Numbered from the stretch's first letter, positions 19,073 through 29,610 are shown. The stretch is 64,000 bases of DNA from Acetobacteraceae bacterium (GCA_039613835.1 CP154827.1:466501-530500); one strand, 5' to 3'. The notes: a model not told the origin generated them from the letters alone. A program made the numbers and translations.

Positions 19073-19861
19073 ATGGCGATGCCCGAATTCACCATGCGTC
19101 AGCTTCTGGAAGCTGGCGTGCATTTTGGTCACCACACACGTCGTTGGAACCCGGCCATGGCCCCCTATCTTTTTGGGGTGCGCAATCAGGTTCATATTAT
19201 TGACCTTCAGCAGACCGTTCCGATGCTGGACCGCGCCTTGCGGGCTGTGCGCGATACGGTTGCGAGTGGGGGGCGTGTGCTTTTCGTCGGCACGAAGCGC
19301 GCCGCGGCAGAGCATGTTGCTGAGGCGGCACAGCGTTGCGGACAATATTACGTCAATCACCGCTGGCTCGGCGGCATGTTGACGAACTGGAAGACCATCA
19401 CCGGCTCCATCAAACGTCTGCGCCAGATCGATGAGACCCTTGCGGGCGACACAATGGGGCTGACCAAGAAAGAAGTCCTCGACATCACGCGCGACCGGGA
19501 AAAGCTTGAGCGCTCCCTCGGCGGTATCAAAGAAATGGGTGGTCTGCCCGACATCCTGTTTGTGATCGACGCAAATAAGGAGAAGCTTGCGGTTGAGGAA
19601 GCCAATAAACTGGGCATTCCGGTCGTGGCTATTCTCGACAGTAATTCGGACCCTGCGGGCGTGACATACCCTATCCCGGGTAATGACGACGCCATCCGTG
19701 CCATCACGACTTATTGTGACCTTGTGGCGCGATCCGTCCTTGATGGTATCTCCGCGGAGATGGCGGCATCCGGCGTTGATGTCGGCGCTTCGGAAGAGCT
19801 GCCGACGGAAGAGGCCGTAGTGGCGACGGAAGAGGCTGCGGGCGAGGCGGCTTCAGCCTGA
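19073..19861 (+). CDS. rpsB: 30S ribosomal protein S2
   Basis: Structural protein of the small ribosomal subunit, 262 residues. The family pattern is clear: [46 protein letters not shown] and [12 protein letters not shown]. The C-terminus is a Glu/Ala-rich tail typical of alphaproteobacteria. AAAGGAT precedes ATG 19073; a second ATG at 19079 could also serve. It is paired with tsf in the usual order, with a hairpin in between. Confidence 0.97.
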   Translation: MAMPEFTMRQLLEAGVHFGHHTRRWNPAMAPYLFGVRNQVHIIDLQQTVPMLDRALRAVRDTVASGGRVLFVGTKRAAAEHVAEAAQRCGQYYVNHRWLGGMLTNWKTITGSIKRLRQIDETLAGDTMGLTKKEVLDITRDREKLERSLGGIKEMGGLPDILFVIDANKEKLAVEEANKLGIPVVAILDSNSDPAGVTYPIPGNDDAIRAITTYCDLVARSVLDGISAEMAASGVDVGASEELPTEEAVVATEEAAGEAASA

Positions 19862-19867
19862 TTGGCA

Positions 19868-19887
19868 TCAGCGCCTGCGGGCGCTGA
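19868..19887 (+). terminator. Hairpin between rpsB and tsf
   Basis: TCAGCGCC (19868-19875) and GGCGCTGA (19880-19887) form a perfect 8-base-pair stem with a four-base TGCG loop just after the rpsB stop. It lacks a T-run, so partial attenuation or mRNA stabilisation is likelier than full termination. Confidence 0.4.
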
Positions 19888-19956
19888 CATCATCATAATG
19901 ACGCGCCCGCCGCGATCGACCGAGGCGCGCCGTTTCTATTTGGAGGAAAAAGGGAT

Positions 19957-20862
19957 ATGGCTGAAATCACGGCAGCTCTGGTGCGCGAACTCCGCGAGAA
20001 AACCGGCGCGGGGATGATGGATTGCAAAAAAGCGCTGACCGAAGCCAATGGCGACATGGAAGGCGCGATCGACTGGCTCCGCACGAAAGGCCTGTCCCAG
20101 GCCGCGAAAAAATCGGGCCGCACCACGGCGGAGGGCCTCGTTGCCGTCGCGTTAGGTGATAAAAAAGCAGCGATTGTCGAAGTCAACGCGGAAACCGATT
20201 TCGTGGCGCGCAATGAGGCGTTTCAGGATTTCGTCGTTGCCGTTGCGCATGTCGCGCTTGAAGTCGGTGACGATCTTGAGACGATCAGACAATATAAGCT
20301 GAAATCCGGCCGCAGCGTGGCGGATGAGCTGACTCATCTAATCGCAATGATCGGTGAGAACATAGCGCTGCGTCGCGCCCGCGTGCTGGGCGTCCCGAAG
20401 GGGGTCGTGGCCAGCTACGTCCATGGTGCGTTGAAACCCGGCCTCGGCAAAATCGGCGTACTGGCGGCGCTTGAGGCTGAGTCTGAGAGTGAGGCGATCC
20501 TGACGTTGGGCCGCCAGATCGGCATGCATGTCGCGGCGACGCGTCCCAACGCCGTCGATGTCGCCTCCATGGACCCGGAGATGGTCGAGCGAGAAAAAGC
20601 CGTGCTTGTTGAGCAGGCGAAGCAATCCGGCCGCCCTGAAGCGGTGATCGAGAAAATGATCGAAGGCCGCATCCGGAAGTTCTATGAAGAAGTTGTTCTT
20701 CTTGAGCAGGTCTGGGTTCATGATGGTGCTACACGCGTCGCGAAGATCGTTGAAACGGCGGGCGCTAAGCTTCTTGCGTTTGAGCGCTTCCAACTCGGTG
20801 AAGGTATTGAGAAGGAATCGAGCGACTTTGCGGCAGAAGTCGCGGCAGCAGCGGGCAAATAA
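19957..20862 (+). CDS. tsf: Translation elongation factor Ts
   Basis: Guanine nucleotide exchange factor for EF-Tu, 301 residues. The N-terminal UBA-like domain contains [19 protein letters not shown], followed by [15 protein letters not shown]. The core has [13 protein letters not shown] and the C-terminal EF-Tu contact region. A GGAGGAAAAAGG ribosome-binding tract lies directly before ATG 19957. It is probably co-transcribed with rpsB. Confidence 0.97.
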   Translation: MAEITAALVRELREKTGAGMMDCKKALTEANGDMEGAIDWLRTKGLSQAAKKSGRTTAEGLVAVALGDKKAAIVEVNAETDFVARNEAFQDFVVAVAHVALEVGDDLETIRQYKLKSGRSVADELTHLIAMIGENIALRRARVLGVPKGVVASYVHGALKPGLGKIGVLAALEAESESEAILTLGRQIGMHVAATRPNAVDVASMDPEMVEREKAVLVEQAKQSGRPEAVIEKMIEGRIRKFYEEVVLLEQVWVHDGATRVAKIVETAGAKLLAFERFQLGEGIEKESSDFAAEVAAAAGK

Positions 20863-20894
20863 AAACCCGGCAAATGATCGATGGATGATGACAG

Positions 20895-21680
20895 ATGCAG
20901 CTTGATTGCTCTGCCATCACCCTCTCATGTCGGCGCTATGGTGAAGGCGCCGCCATCGTTCATCTTTACACGGCTGAGCTTGGCCGTATCGCCGCCTATG
21001 TCCATGGCGGCGCGTCAAGGCATCAGGCCGCGATCTGGCAGGCCGGCGCCCTTATCTCATGCCATTATACATCCCGTTTACCCTCGCAACTTCCGCAGGT
21101 CAGCGGTGAGACGATGCTGGAAACAGCTGCCTTCCTCATGGATCGCCCCGCCATCCTTGCGATGGTCAATGTGCTGGCCGCGTTGATTGACCAGACGCTG
21201 CCGGAGGGGGAGCCCCAGCCCAATTTCTTTGCAGAAACCGTCTCAACCCTTATCGCCCTGACGCGCGGCCAGGGGGACGCGGCGTCGATGGCTTATTTAC
21301 GGTGGGAATGTGCGTTGCTGCAGGCAGCCGGGTTCGGGCTAGATTTATCATCCTGCGCCGTGACGGGCGCGACAGGAAATCTCGCTTATGTCTCGCCGAA
21401 ATCCGGGCGCGCTGTCTCTGCGGATGCTGCCGGAAAATGGCGTGACCGCCTCCTGCCCTTGCCCGGTTTTATGCTGATGACGTCCGGCCCGCCGTCAGAC
21501 GCGCACGTCACTGCCCGGGAGATAAGGGATGGCGCGCGTCTGACGGCTTATTTCCTCGCGCAACATGTGTTCGGCGCACGGCATCTCCCGATCCCTTCGC
21601 CGCGCCAGCTTTTACAGGATCGGCTTGAAAAAGCGGTGCCTGACTCATCCGAAACGCCAGAGAACACATCGCAAGATTGA
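20895..21680 (+). CDS. recO: DNA repair protein RecO
   Basis: Recombination mediator that helps load RecA on SSB-coated gaps in the RecF pathway, 261 residues. The N-terminal OB fold shows a beta pattern (AITLSCRRYGEGAAIVHLYTAELGRIAAYVHGG broken over 20-residue runs, about residues 6-38). The helical C-terminal region has YLRWECALLQAAGFGLDL, a family signature. No four-Cys zinc site is evident. It starts 32 bases after tsf. Confidence 0.9.
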   Translation: MQLDCSAITLSCRRYGEGAAIVHLYTAELGRIAAYVHGGASRHQAAIWQAGALISCHYTSRLPSQLPQVSGETMLETAAFLMDRPAILAMVNVLAALIDQTLPEGEPQPNFFAETVSTLIALTRGQGDAASMAYLRWECALLQAAGFGLDLSSCAVTGATGNLAYVSPKSGRAVSADAAGKWRDRLLPLPGFMLMTSGPPSDAHVTAREIRDGARLTAYFLAQHVFGARHLPIPSPRQLLQDRLEKAVPDSSETPENTSQD

Positions 21681-21748
21681 AACAGCCCGCATCTAGTGGC
21701 ATTTATGTCAGCAAGGCGCGTATCGTCGTGAGATAAGGAGAGGTCGGG

Positions 21749-23953
21749 ATGGAAAGTGATGCTGCGGGGCGGATCGAGGATGCCCGACTTTCCGAGGCGC
21801 TGAGTGAACGTTACCTCGCTTACGCCATGTCCACCATCATGGCGCGCTCTCTGCCTGATGTGAGGGACGGCCTCAAACCGGTCCATCGTCGGCTGCTTTA
21901 CGCCATGCATCAACTTAAGCTTGACCCGACCTCCGGCTTTAAAAAATGCGCGCGTGTGGTTGGAGATGTGATCGGTAAATTCCACCCTCATGGGGATGCC
22001 TCGGTTTATGAAGCTCTCGTCCGCCTAGCGCAGGATTTCGCCGTGCGCTACCCGCTCGTTGAAGGGCAGGGCAATTTCGGGTCGATTGACGGCGATAACG
22101 CCGCGGCCATGCGTTACACGGAATCACGCCTGACCGTTTTTGCCTCGGCGCTTCTCGATGGGATCGGTGAGGATACGGTCGATTTCCGACCGACTTACGA
22201 TAATGAAGAGAGTGAGCCGGTGGTTATGCCGGGTGCCTTTCCCAACCTCCTCGCCAATGGAGCTGCCGGGATCGCTGTCGGGATGGCCACCAGCATTCCA
22301 CCGCATAATGCCGCCGAATTATGTCAGGCGGCGGCGCATCTCATCAAAACGCCCCATGCCACAACGCGTGACCTCATGGCCTTCGTCCCCGGCCCCGATT
22401 TTCCCACGGGTGGGCGCCTCGTTGAAGATCCGGAAACCATTTTACAGGCTTATGAAACCGGGCGCGGCAGTTTGAGGACACGGGCCAAATGGAGTCAGGA
22501 GCATGGACGTTTCGGCTCCTGGACCATCATCGTGACGGAAATCCCGTATCAGGTGCAGAAATCCAGATTGATCGAGCAGATTGCTGAACTTCTCGAACAA
22601 CGGAAACTTCCGCTCCTTGAGGACATCAGGGATGAAAGCACAACGGATATACGTCTCGTGCTGGAGCCAAAATCCAAGACCGCCAATCCGGATGTGCTGA
22701 TGGAAACATTATTCCGGCAGAGCGCGCTTGAGAGCCGTTTCAGCTTGAACATGAACGTTCTGGATGCCGATCGCGTACCCCGCGTGATGGGGCTCAAGGA
22801 AATTCTGCGCCAATGGCTTGACCACCGTCACGAGGTTCTCAAGCGCCGGTCTCAATATCGCCTGAATGCGGTCGAGAAGCGGCTTGAAATTCTGGAAGGC
22901 TTTCTTGCCGTCTACCTCAATCTTGATGAAGTAATTCGCATCATTCGGGAGGAGGATGATCCTAAGCAGAGACTGAAAGACGTTTTCGGGCTGACGGAAT
23001 TGCAGACGGAATATGTCCTCAATATGCGCCTACGCTCCCTCCGCAAGCTGGAGGAGATGGAAATCCGCAAAGAGCGCGATGGGTTGACGACGGAGCAGAC
23101 AAGTTTAAAGGCGCTACTCGACAGTGAAAAAAAGCGTTGGACGCGTATTTCGAAAGAGCTTGAGGAGACGACCAGAGTTTTCGCCAAAGGGCCTTATGGC
23201 CCCCGGCGCACCATGATCGACGCGCCTCCCGCCTCAATCGACCTGTCCTCAGCGGAAGAAGTTGAGAAGGAACCCCTCACCATCATCCTGTCCCGCGAAG
23301 GTTGGATACGCGCCGTGCGTGGCCACGGTATTGAAGTTGAAAGCCACAAATTCAAGGAAGGTGATGGTTTCCGCCAGCAAGTGGCTTGTCAGAGCACCCA
23401 GCGCATCTGCATCCTCACCTCCGACGGGCGCGCCTTCACCATCAAGGCCGCGGAATTGCCGCGCGGGCGGGGCTATGGCCAGCCTATTCGTCTGCTCGCG
23501 GATATCCCGCAGGATGCGGATGTCGTCTCCCTCTTCGTTATTGAGGGCGATGGCAGGCAATTGGTCGCAACCCGATCCGGTCGCGGACTGGTGATCACCC
23601 ATCAGGACCTCGTTGCGGAGAAACGAACCGGCAAGCAGGTTGTCAATCTTCGTGACGGTGATGCGGTGTTTGCTTGCATCAGGGCGGCGGGGACGCATGT
23701 GCTGACACTGGGTGAAAACCGGCACGCCCTGATCTTCCCGCTTGAACAGGTGCCCGTCCTCTCACGCGGTCAGGGTGTGACATTGCAGAAATTCGCGCAT
23801 GGCGGGCTAGCGGATATCAGGGTTATGGATCTGGCGGAAGGGTTGATCTGGACGGAAGGACAGAAACGTCGCGTGGTGGCGGATCTCGATGGACTGGTCG
23901 GGCGGCGGGCCTTGCAGGGCCGTCCCGCGCCCGTCTGGATGAAGCCGATTTAA
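21749..23953 (+). CDS. parC: DNA topoisomerase IV subunit A
   Basis: Decatenates daughter chromosomes together with ParE. The 734-residue length, shorter than GyrA and with a reduced C-terminal beta-pinwheel, favours ParC over GyrA. The winged-helix/tower core shows [39 protein letters not shown] and the catalytic Tyr in [10 protein letters not shown]. The quinolone-determining loop reads [10 protein letters not shown], with Ala where E. coli ParC has Ser80 and Glu at the position of Glu84. Confidence 0.93.
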   Translation: MESDAAGRIEDARLSEALSERYLAYAMSTIMARSLPDVRDGLKPVHRRLLYAMHQLKLDPTSGFKKCARVVGDVIGKFHPHGDASVYEALVRLAQDFAVRYPLVEGQGNFGSIDGDNAAAMRYTESRLTVFASALLDGIGEDTVDFRPTYDNEESEPVVMPGAFPNLLANGAAGIAVGMATSIPPHNAAELCQAAAHLIKTPHATTRDLMAFVPGPDFPTGGRLVEDPETILQAYETGRGSLRTRAKWSQEHGRFGSWTIIVTEIPYQVQKSRLIEQIAELLEQRKLPLLEDIRDESTTDIRLVLEPKSKTANPDVLMETLFRQSALESRFSLNMNVLDADRVPRVMGLKEILRQWLDHRHEVLKRRSQYRLNAVEKRLEILEGFLAVYLNLDEVIRIIREEDDPKQRLKDVFGLTELQTEYVLNMRLRSLRKLEEMEIRKERDGLTTEQTSLKALLDSEKKRWTRISKELEETTRVFAKGPYGPRRTMIDAPPASIDLSSAEEVEKEPLTIILSREGWIRAVRGHGIEVESHKFKEGDGFRQQVACQSTQRICILTSDGRAFTIKAAELPRGRGYGQPIRLLADIPQDADVVSLFVIEGDGRQLVATRSGRGLVITHQDLVAEKRTGKQVVNLRDGDAVFACIRAAGTHVLTLGENRHALIFPLEQVPVLSRGQGVTLQKFAHGGLADIRVMDLAEGLIWTEGQKRRVVADLDGLVGRRALQGRPAPVWMKPI

Positions 23954-23984
23954 CGGCGCGCCTGACTCTCCTCACGTGTTTTTC

Positions 23985-24749
23985 CTACCGTCGAACGTCT
24001 TTGGGCTGCGAGAAGGGCGTTTCGAGCGGGCGCCAGACATTATTTTGGAAGATTTCCGCGGGGCGGAATGATGATTTATACGCCATTTTGGCACTCGCCG
24101 CGACCCAGTTGCCAAGATAGAGATGCGGCAAATGTCGTTGCCGAGCTAGAGCGATCAATTGGAGAATCGCATAGATCCCGAAGGATCGGTGCGGGCAATC
24201 AGGCACGTAAAAATTATAGATTGCCGAAATGCCGCAGGACATGATGTCGATCAGCGAAACGCAGACGAGCGCCCCGTCCATTGCACGAAATTCAAGGACA
24301 ATGGACGGGACAGGGCTGCATTCTACAATGTCGCGGTAAGCATCAAAATTCATCTCCCGCATGGCGCCTGAAGGATGTCGGACACGCTGATATCTCTGGA
24401 AAAGATGATATTGCTCAAGCGTTGCGCCCCGTAATGATTCACGGCAGGTGAGGTCAAGATGCGTTTGCAGCACGCGTTTCTGCTGTCGGGAGGGCGTAAA
24501 TGTTGCGACGGGCAGGCGGAGGGGCAGGCAGGCGCGGCACATCGCGCAATCAGGCGAGAACGCGACATCAAACATGCGCCGATAGCCGCGCAATGTCAGG
24601 TCACTCATATCCGCTACGACATGCGGGCCTCGCAGCAGGATCACACGCTTTCGCTCTCTGAGCCCCTCTAGATAGGAACAGGCCTCTTCAGGGAGGTGAT
24701 AAAATTGACGTTTGGGTTTCGTTTCGGTCGTTATTTGTCCTATTGTCAT
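23985..24749 (-). CDS. bpt: Arginyl/leucyl-tRNA--protein transferase (Bpt/Ate family)
   Basis: Adds an amino acid to the N-terminus of proteins with acidic or oxidised first residues, marking them for ClpAP via the N-degron route. The 254-residue protein has the family Cys cluster FSPDCAMCRACLPLRL (about 65-80), then TPSRQQKRVL and the GNAT-like half with YNFYVPDCPHRSFGIYAILQ and YLGNWV. The N-terminal C-x-Y-L-P-G-R motif appears as CSYLEGL, a variant. It is convergent with parC and divergent from cls. Which substrate class is used (Leu or Arg donor) is inferred from the family only. Confidence 0.85.
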   Translation of the reverse strand: MTIGQITTETKPKRQFYHLPEEACSYLEGLRERKRVILLRGPHVVADMSDLTLRGYRRMFDVAFSPDCAMCRACLPLRLPVATFTPSRQQKRVLQTHLDLTCRESLRGATLEQYHLFQRYQRVRHPSGAMREMNFDAYRDIVECSPVPSIVLEFRAMDGALVCVSLIDIMSCGISAIYNFYVPDCPHRSFGIYAILQLIALARQRHLPHLYLGNWVAASAKMAYKSSFRPAEIFQNNVWRPLETPFSQPKDVRR

Positions 24750-24861
24750 CCTTCCTGCATAAACATATTTCCCCCGTTGATGAAGAAGCCGCTTTCAGAG
24801 TCCGGGCGATTTTACCGGTAATCGGGCGCCTCGCGCCTGTTCATGTCGGGGTGGTTTCGGG

Positions 24862-26277
24862 ATGACACAGATTTTAACGACGCCGGACATTGGTTTCCTG
24901 ATCTGTCGCCTTGCGGTCACGCTGATCGTTATTCTGCATGTGCTCAGGACGAAGCATGACACGTCGGCCGCTGTGGGGTGGATTGGCTTTTGCTGCTTCA
25001 TGCCTTTTACCGGCGCGGTGCTCTATACGATGTTCGGCATTAATCGTGTGCGTCGCCTGGCGCAGAGGCTCGTGCTGGAGCATCGCTGGCCGGGCCGCGA
25101 CCGTCTGATGGAACATCGCCACGCGGTGGAGGGGCGTTTCGCCCCCTTGGCCTCCATGCTCTCACGCCTGACGGAGCGCCCGCTTCTGGGTGGAAATATA
25201 ATCGCGTGTCTGCATAATGGTGAAGGCATCTACCCACAGATGATCGCCGCCATTGATGCCGCGCAGCATTCTGTTCTGCTTTGCTCCTATATTTTCCGTG
25301 CGGATGAGGTGGGGCAGAGATTTGTCGCTGCCTTAAAGCGGGCTAAGGCGCGTGGGGTGGAGGTGCGCGTCCTGATTGACGGGATCGGGAGCGGTTATTT
25401 CTATAGCGGGATCGCTCGCGCCCTGACGCGCGCCGGGATACGTCATGCGCGCTTCATGCATTCCTTCCTGCCCTGGCGGATGCCTTTCATCAATCTGCGC
25501 AATCATCGCAAAATCCTCGTGACGGATGGGGCTGTCGGCTTTCTCGGCGGTGTGAATATCGGCGCTGAAAATCTGCTGACCGGCGCCGCACGGCAACGCG
25601 TGGCGGACACGCATTTTGCCCTTCGCGGCCCTGTCGTGCAGCAATTGACGGAAGCCTTCGCGCGGGATTGGTCTTTCACTGCCGAGGAGGAGCTGGAAGG
25701 ATCGAAATACTTTCCTGAAGCGTCAGCCGAAGGCGACGTCCCCCTGCGTATCGTAACGGCGGGGCCGGATGATGATCTTGAGAAAATCGAATATGCCATT
25801 CTTCAGGCGCTGACACTAGCACAACATCATGTGCGTATCATGACGCCTTATTTTCTGCCGGGGGAACGTCTGACAACGGAAATCTGCCTGGCCGCCCTGC
25901 GCGGCGTCAAAGTGGATATTGTGATCCCCAAACGTGGTAATCACCGCATCATCGATTATGCGCGTGATGCCAGTCTCGGGCCCTTTTTACAGGCTGGATG
26001 CGCCATCTGGCTTGCGAAGCCACCTTTCAATCACGGCAAATTGCTCGTGTGCGACTCGACATGGTGTTTTGTCGGTAGCAGCAATATGGACCTCCGCAGC
26101 CTGAGGCTTAATTTCGAGATTAATCTTGAAGCTTACGATGCGCGCCTCGCTGAAAGTCTCGCGCACTTCATCGATTCCCATAAGGCGAACCGCCTGACAT
26201 CCGCCTATCTGAAGTCCATCCCGTTCCTCAAACGTGTGCGTAACGCGGCCATTCGTCTTTTGACGCCTTATTTGTGA
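24862..26277 (+). CDS. cls: Cardiolipin synthase (phospholipase D superfamily)
   Basis: Condenses phosphatidylglycerol molecules into cardiolipin in the inner membrane. The 471-residue protein has two N-terminal membrane segments (about 9-28 and 40-60) and two HKD catalytic motifs: NHRKILVTDG (about 213-222) and NHGKLLVCDSTWCFVGSSNMD region (about 390-410). The start ATG 24862 lacks a strong ribosome-binding site. It ends 12 bases before a convergent gene. Confidence 0.93.
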   Translation: MTQILTTPDIGFLICRLAVTLIVILHVLRTKHDTSAAVGWIGFCCFMPFTGAVLYTMFGINRVRRLAQRLVLEHRWPGRDRLMEHRHAVEGRFAPLASMLSRLTERPLLGGNIIACLHNGEGIYPQMIAAIDAAQHSVLLCSYIFRADEVGQRFVAALKRAKARGVEVRVLIDGIGSGYFYSGIARALTRAGIRHARFMHSFLPWRMPFINLRNHRKILVTDGAVGFLGGVNIGAENLLTGAARQRVADTHFALRGPVVQQLTEAFARDWSFTAEEELEGSKYFPEASAEGDVPLRIVTAGPDDDLEKIEYAILQALTLAQHHVRIMTPYFLPGERLTTEICLAALRGVKVDIVIPKRGNHRIIDYARDASLGPFLQAGCAIWLAKPPFNHGKLLVCDSTWCFVGSSNMDLRSLRLNFEINLEAYDARLAESLAHFIDSHKANRLTSAYLKSIPFLKRVRNAAIRLLTPYL

Positions 26278-26289
26278 GATGCGGCGCGT

Positions 26290-26967
26290 TTAACGGCGTG
26301 GCGCGGCATCAAGGCCGAGCTTGACGAAAATCGGATGATGGTCGGAGCTGAAATTCGGCAATATCTGATGATTCATGAGATGCATCCCGCGCACCAGGCA
26401 CCGGTCAATGCGGATGGGGAAGATCTCCGCCATGCGATGGGTCGGCGCGCGCGGTCCCACATCTTGAAATTGCGGAAGAAGGGTGGGGCCAACGAGGTTG
26501 AAATCACCCATGATGATGGCCTGATTGCGTAACATCGGGACGAGGTGGCGCAATTGCCGCCGATTAAGAATCTGCCCATGCGATAAATGCACATTCGCGA
26601 TGGAAAAATTCCCGAAATCAATGATCTGGGCGTGACGCCGGACAATCAGCCCCGAGGGCAGGCGACACCGCACCGGCGCGCGGGAAAATGGGTGTCGGCT
26701 CCAGCAGGCTAGTCCGTGAATGCGTTCCGGCAGGGCGAAACGCGCATAATAACCGCCCAGGCGATCTGTCAAAGCGGAGAGACCAACGACGGCCTCCTGC
26801 ATCAGGACGATATCCGGCTTGACGGCCTCAATCAGCGCCACAACCTCCTGCACCTGGGCACCCACCTCATGAAGGAGGTTCCAACTGAGGATTTTGACGT
26901 GATCACCCGCATAAATCTGCGCCGAATCGCGCGGGGGGACGGCGAGGGGCGGCGAAATGGATGTCAC
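26290..26967 (-). CDS. Endonuclease/exonuclease/phosphatase (EEP) family protein
   Basis: A 225-residue member of the EEP fold, which cleaves phosphodiester or phospholipid head-group bonds in a metal-dependent way. Recognisable motifs are ILSWNLLHE (about 27-35), VLMQEAV with the metal-binding Glu, NVHLSHGQ, GDFNLVG and SDHHPIF with the catalytic Asp-His pair. There is no signal peptide. Its start overlaps the end of the upstream AI-2E-type permease gene by 4 bases, so the two are translated together. The specific substrate is unknown. Confidence 0.85.
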   Translation of the reverse strand: MTSISPPLAVPPRDSAQIYAGDHVKILSWNLLHEVGAQVQEVVALIEAVKPDIVLMQEAVVGLSALTDRLGGYYARFALPERIHGLACWSRHPFSRAPVRCRLPSGLIVRRHAQIIDFGNFSIANVHLSHGQILNRRQLRHLVPMLRNQAIIMGDFNLVGPTLLPQFQDVGPRAPTHRMAEIFPIRIDRCLVRGMHLMNHQILPNFSSDHHPIFVKLGLDAAPRR

Positions 26968-28019
26968 AGCGTGTCGGGCCGCGTGTGCGTGTAGGCACCG
27001 CTGGCGAATTCCGTCGTCAGCGTATAACCGACGCCAAGAAGCACCGGCCCGAGGAAAATACCAACACCGCCGAGCGTGATAACACCGCCCAGCACGCCCA
27101 ATACTGTCAGCAGGTAAGGAAGCTGCGCGCCGCGTGCAACGAAGGCCGGGCGGATAATATGATCAGCACCGGAAATGATAATGACGCCATAAATGGCCAG
27201 AAAGAGCCCTTTGGCCCAGCTTCCATTTAGGATGAGCCATAAGGCCGTTGGCACCCAGACAATCGGCGCCCCAACCGGAAACACAGCGACAAAAGCCGCA
27301 CATCCACCAAGGAGACCGGCTTCCGGCACGCCGCAAAGCATCATGCCGATCGTGGTCAGCACGCCTTGAATGATCGCCGTCCCGAGAATGCCGTAGACGG
27401 TGCCACGCACCACACTGCCAATCACATCAATCAGGCGATAGGCATAATCACCCGTGACGCGGCGCAGTAACGCGGTGATAACGCGCCCCAACGCATCGCC
27501 ATTCAGCCAGAAGAAAAACGCGATGAACAATGCCATGACGAGTTCAACCAACCCACCGGCAATTTGGATCAGGACAGATATTGTATAGCGCGCGATCTGG
27601 CCGGCATAGGGGCGGATAGTCGCGCCGATACTGCCAATATCCCGCGTCCACTCGGTGTAAAGTGCTGTCAATTTCCCACCAAGATAGGGGATATGGGCGA
27701 TCCATAACGGGGCCGCCTCGTTCTTGCGGAAATGGGCAAGCCCCGCCGTAATGCTGGCCGTTGCAGCGGGCAGGTCCTGAATGCCGGTTGAGGTGAGGAG
27801 GGCGAGAGGGAGGACGATGGCCACGGCGCAGATGATCATCATCGTCACCGCTGCGAGGACAGGTTGGATGCGTCGCCGCAGGCGCTTGAAAAGCGGCCAC
27901 GTCGTAAATGTCAGGATGGCGGCCCATAAAATGGCGGAAAGAAACGGCCAGAGGACGACGCCGCAGCCATAGGCGACGCCGACGAGTAAAAAGCCGAGCA
28001 TGATGCGTTCGGTCGTCAC
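26964..28019 (-). CDS. AI-2E family transporter (PerM-like membrane protein)
   Basis: A 351-residue polytopic membrane protein of the PerM/AI-2E exporter family. Hydrophobic segments occur near 8-48 (two), 57-80, 150-180, 205-235 and 240-320, with the conserved P-x-G-P/A-x-I-V-W region as VGAPIVWVPTAL and late glycine-rich GVLGGVITLGGVGIFLGP. The family includes proposed autoinducer-2 exporters and Na+/H+ antiporters, so the substrate cannot be set. It is the first gene of a two-gene leftward unit with the EEP gene. Confidence 0.88.
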   Translation of the reverse strand: MTTERIMLGFLLVGVAYGCGVVLWPFLSAILWAAILTFTTWPLFKRLRRRIQPVLAAVTMMIICAVAIVLPLALLTSTGIQDLPAATASITAGLAHFRKNEAAPLWIAHIPYLGGKLTALYTEWTRDIGSIGATIRPYAGQIARYTISVLIQIAGGLVELVMALFIAFFFWLNGDALGRVITALLRRVTGDYAYRLIDVIGSVVRGTVYGILGTAIIQGVLTTIGMMLCGVPEAGLLGGCAAFVAVFPVGAPIVWVPTALWLILNGSWAKGLFLAIYGVIIISGADHIIRPAFVARGAQLPYLLTVLGVLGGVITLGGVGIFLGPVLLGVGYTLTTEFASGAYTHTRPDTL

Positions 28020-28396
28020 GAGCTGTCTCCGTCCCTCACTTGATCGGCCATTCGGCGTTGGCTCATCTCTTAACGCAGGTCACCATAACATTTTTCAGAG
28101 AATAAAACGCGATTCACAATTTTATCCGTTCTGACAAATTCCTACCCCGCGCGATATCGATTTGATGGGGCGTCACAACGCGGCACGATGACGTTCGCAC
28201 TATGTCACTTGACGCGCATTCACTACCATAAAATCATGAATGCGCAAGATTTATTCTCAAATGAAATCTTGCCGCGAGGTGGAATTTTCCATTTTCCGAC
28301 GGGTGGCACGCAGGTTAGGGTTGGAATGGTCGGGTGTCATGACGGAATTTTCGACATTGGCAGCAAGGTCGGTTTGAGGAGAGGAATACATCATCA
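28020..28396. other. 377-base intergenic region between the divergent AI-2E-type gene and metC
   Basis: This gap must contain the promoters of both divergent genes. It holds a 9-base inverted repeat (28214-28245) and a TTGACG hexamer at 28209-28214. A 70-codon open frame ending at 28400 looks random in composition and has no convincing ribosome-binding site. I see no recognisable SAM riboswitch or RNA gene. Confidence 0.6.
28214..28245. repeat. Inverted repeat upstream of metC
   Basis: GCGCATTCA (28214-28222) and TGAATGCGC (28237-28245) are perfect 9-base arms separated by 14 bases, 152 bases before the metC start. The left arm abuts TTGACG. Symmetry and position suggest an operator or a small RNA hairpin. 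Confidence 0.5.
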
Positions 28397-29605
28397 ATGA
28401 CGGATGCCATGGAACGACGAGTCACGGAAGGGTGGAGCCGCTTCGCCGATAAGGTCGTGCGCGCGGGGCGTCACGACTCATTGCCGGAAAGGGGGCAGTT
28501 CATCAATGCACCGGTCGCGCGGGGCTCCACCGTTATCTTCCCGAACTTGGAGGCGATGAATGCGCAGGGCCACCGCACCTATGACCATGAGGTGATTTAC
28601 GGTGCGATGGGCAACCCCAATCAGCATCTTCTCGAACGCCTGATCGCGGATATTGAAGGCGGCAGTGACTGCCAGGCTGTATGCTCCGGCCTGACCGCCT
28701 GTGCCCTGCCGCTTCTCGCTTTCACGGAAGCCGGAAGTCACGTGCTAATGTCAGATGCGATTTACGGCCCGACACGTCGTTTCGCCAAAACGATGTTGCG
28801 ACGCTTTGGTGTGGAGACCAGCTTTTATCCCCCAATGGCGTCAAAAGAGACGCTGCAATCCCTGATGCGACCCGAAACACACATCATCGTCGCTGAAAGC
28901 CCGGGCAGCCATAGTTTTGAAGTTCAGGATGTGCCGATGATCGCGGACGTTGCCGCTGCGGGTCACGCAAAGCTGATTGTCGATAATACGTGGGGACTGG
29001 GCATATTCCAGCCTTTCGCACATGGTGCGCATATCTCTGTCCAGGCTTTGACGAAATATGCGGGCGGGCATTCCGATATTATTCTGGGCGCGGTGACCGT
29101 CAATGCGCGAGAAGATTGGGTGAAGCTGAGAGACGCGGCGATCCAACTTGGCTTCTGCGCTAATCCGGATGAGAGCTGGCTGACGTTGCGGGGCTTGCGC
29201 ACCCTCCCTGTGCGCCTCGAAAAACAGGCTCTGACCGCTTACAGAATGGCCCGATGGCTGCAATCCCGCGCGCCGGTCGCGCGCGTTCTGCACCCGGCTC
29301 TGGAGAATTGCCCGGGCCATGATAATTGGCTGCGCGACTTCAGCGGTGCGGGATGTCTCTTCGGGGTGGCGTTGCGACCGGAAATCACCGACGCGGCCAT
29401 GCGGGCCATGATTGATCACCTTAGAATTTTTAGCATCGGCGCATCATGGGGCGGGTATGAGAGCCTCGTCATGCCGACTTCGGGGGGCATCGTGCGCGAT
29501 CACGCCCATCATCATCAGCTTGGTCCCTCCTTCCGCCTTCAGATCGGCCTTGAAGACCCTCAAACGCTTATGGAGGATCTCGCCACTGCCATGGCGGTTT
29601 TGTAA
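28397..29605 (+). CDS. metC: Cystathionine beta-lyase
   Basis: PLP enzyme cleaving cystathionine to homocysteine, pyruvate and ammonia in methionine synthesis. The 402-residue protein has the Cys/Met-metabolism fold: TYDHEVIYGAMGNPNQHLLE near the substrate site, SGLTACALPLLAF, DNTWGLG with the cofactor Asp, and ALTKYAGGHSD with the PLP Lys at about 222. GAGGAGAGG lies upstream of ATG 28397. Other gamma-family lyases share these motifs, but the SGLTA and SIGASWGGYESL features favour MetC. Confidence 0.92.
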   Translation: MTDAMERRVTEGWSRFADKVVRAGRHDSLPERGQFINAPVARGSTVIFPNLEAMNAQGHRTYDHEVIYGAMGNPNQHLLERLIADIEGGSDCQAVCSGLTACALPLLAFTEAGSHVLMSDAIYGPTRRFAKTMLRRFGVETSFYPPMASKETLQSLMRPETHIIVAESPGSHSFEVQDVPMIADVAAAGHAKLIVDNTWGLGIFQPFAHGAHISVQALTKYAGGHSDIILGAVTVNAREDWVKLRDAAIQLGFCANPDESWLTLRGLRTLPVRLEKQALTAYRMARWLQSRAPVARVLHPALENCPGHDNWLRDFSGAGCLFGVALRPEITDAAMRAMIDHLRIFSIGASWGGYESLVMPTSGGIVRDHAHHHQLGPSFRLQIGLEDPQTLMEDLATAMAVL

Positions 29606-29610
29606 TGAGT

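Noticed and set aside
28188..28400. 70-codon open frame upstream of metC
   Set aside because: No ribosome-binding site, no recognisable motif, and it overlaps the candidate metC operator and start.
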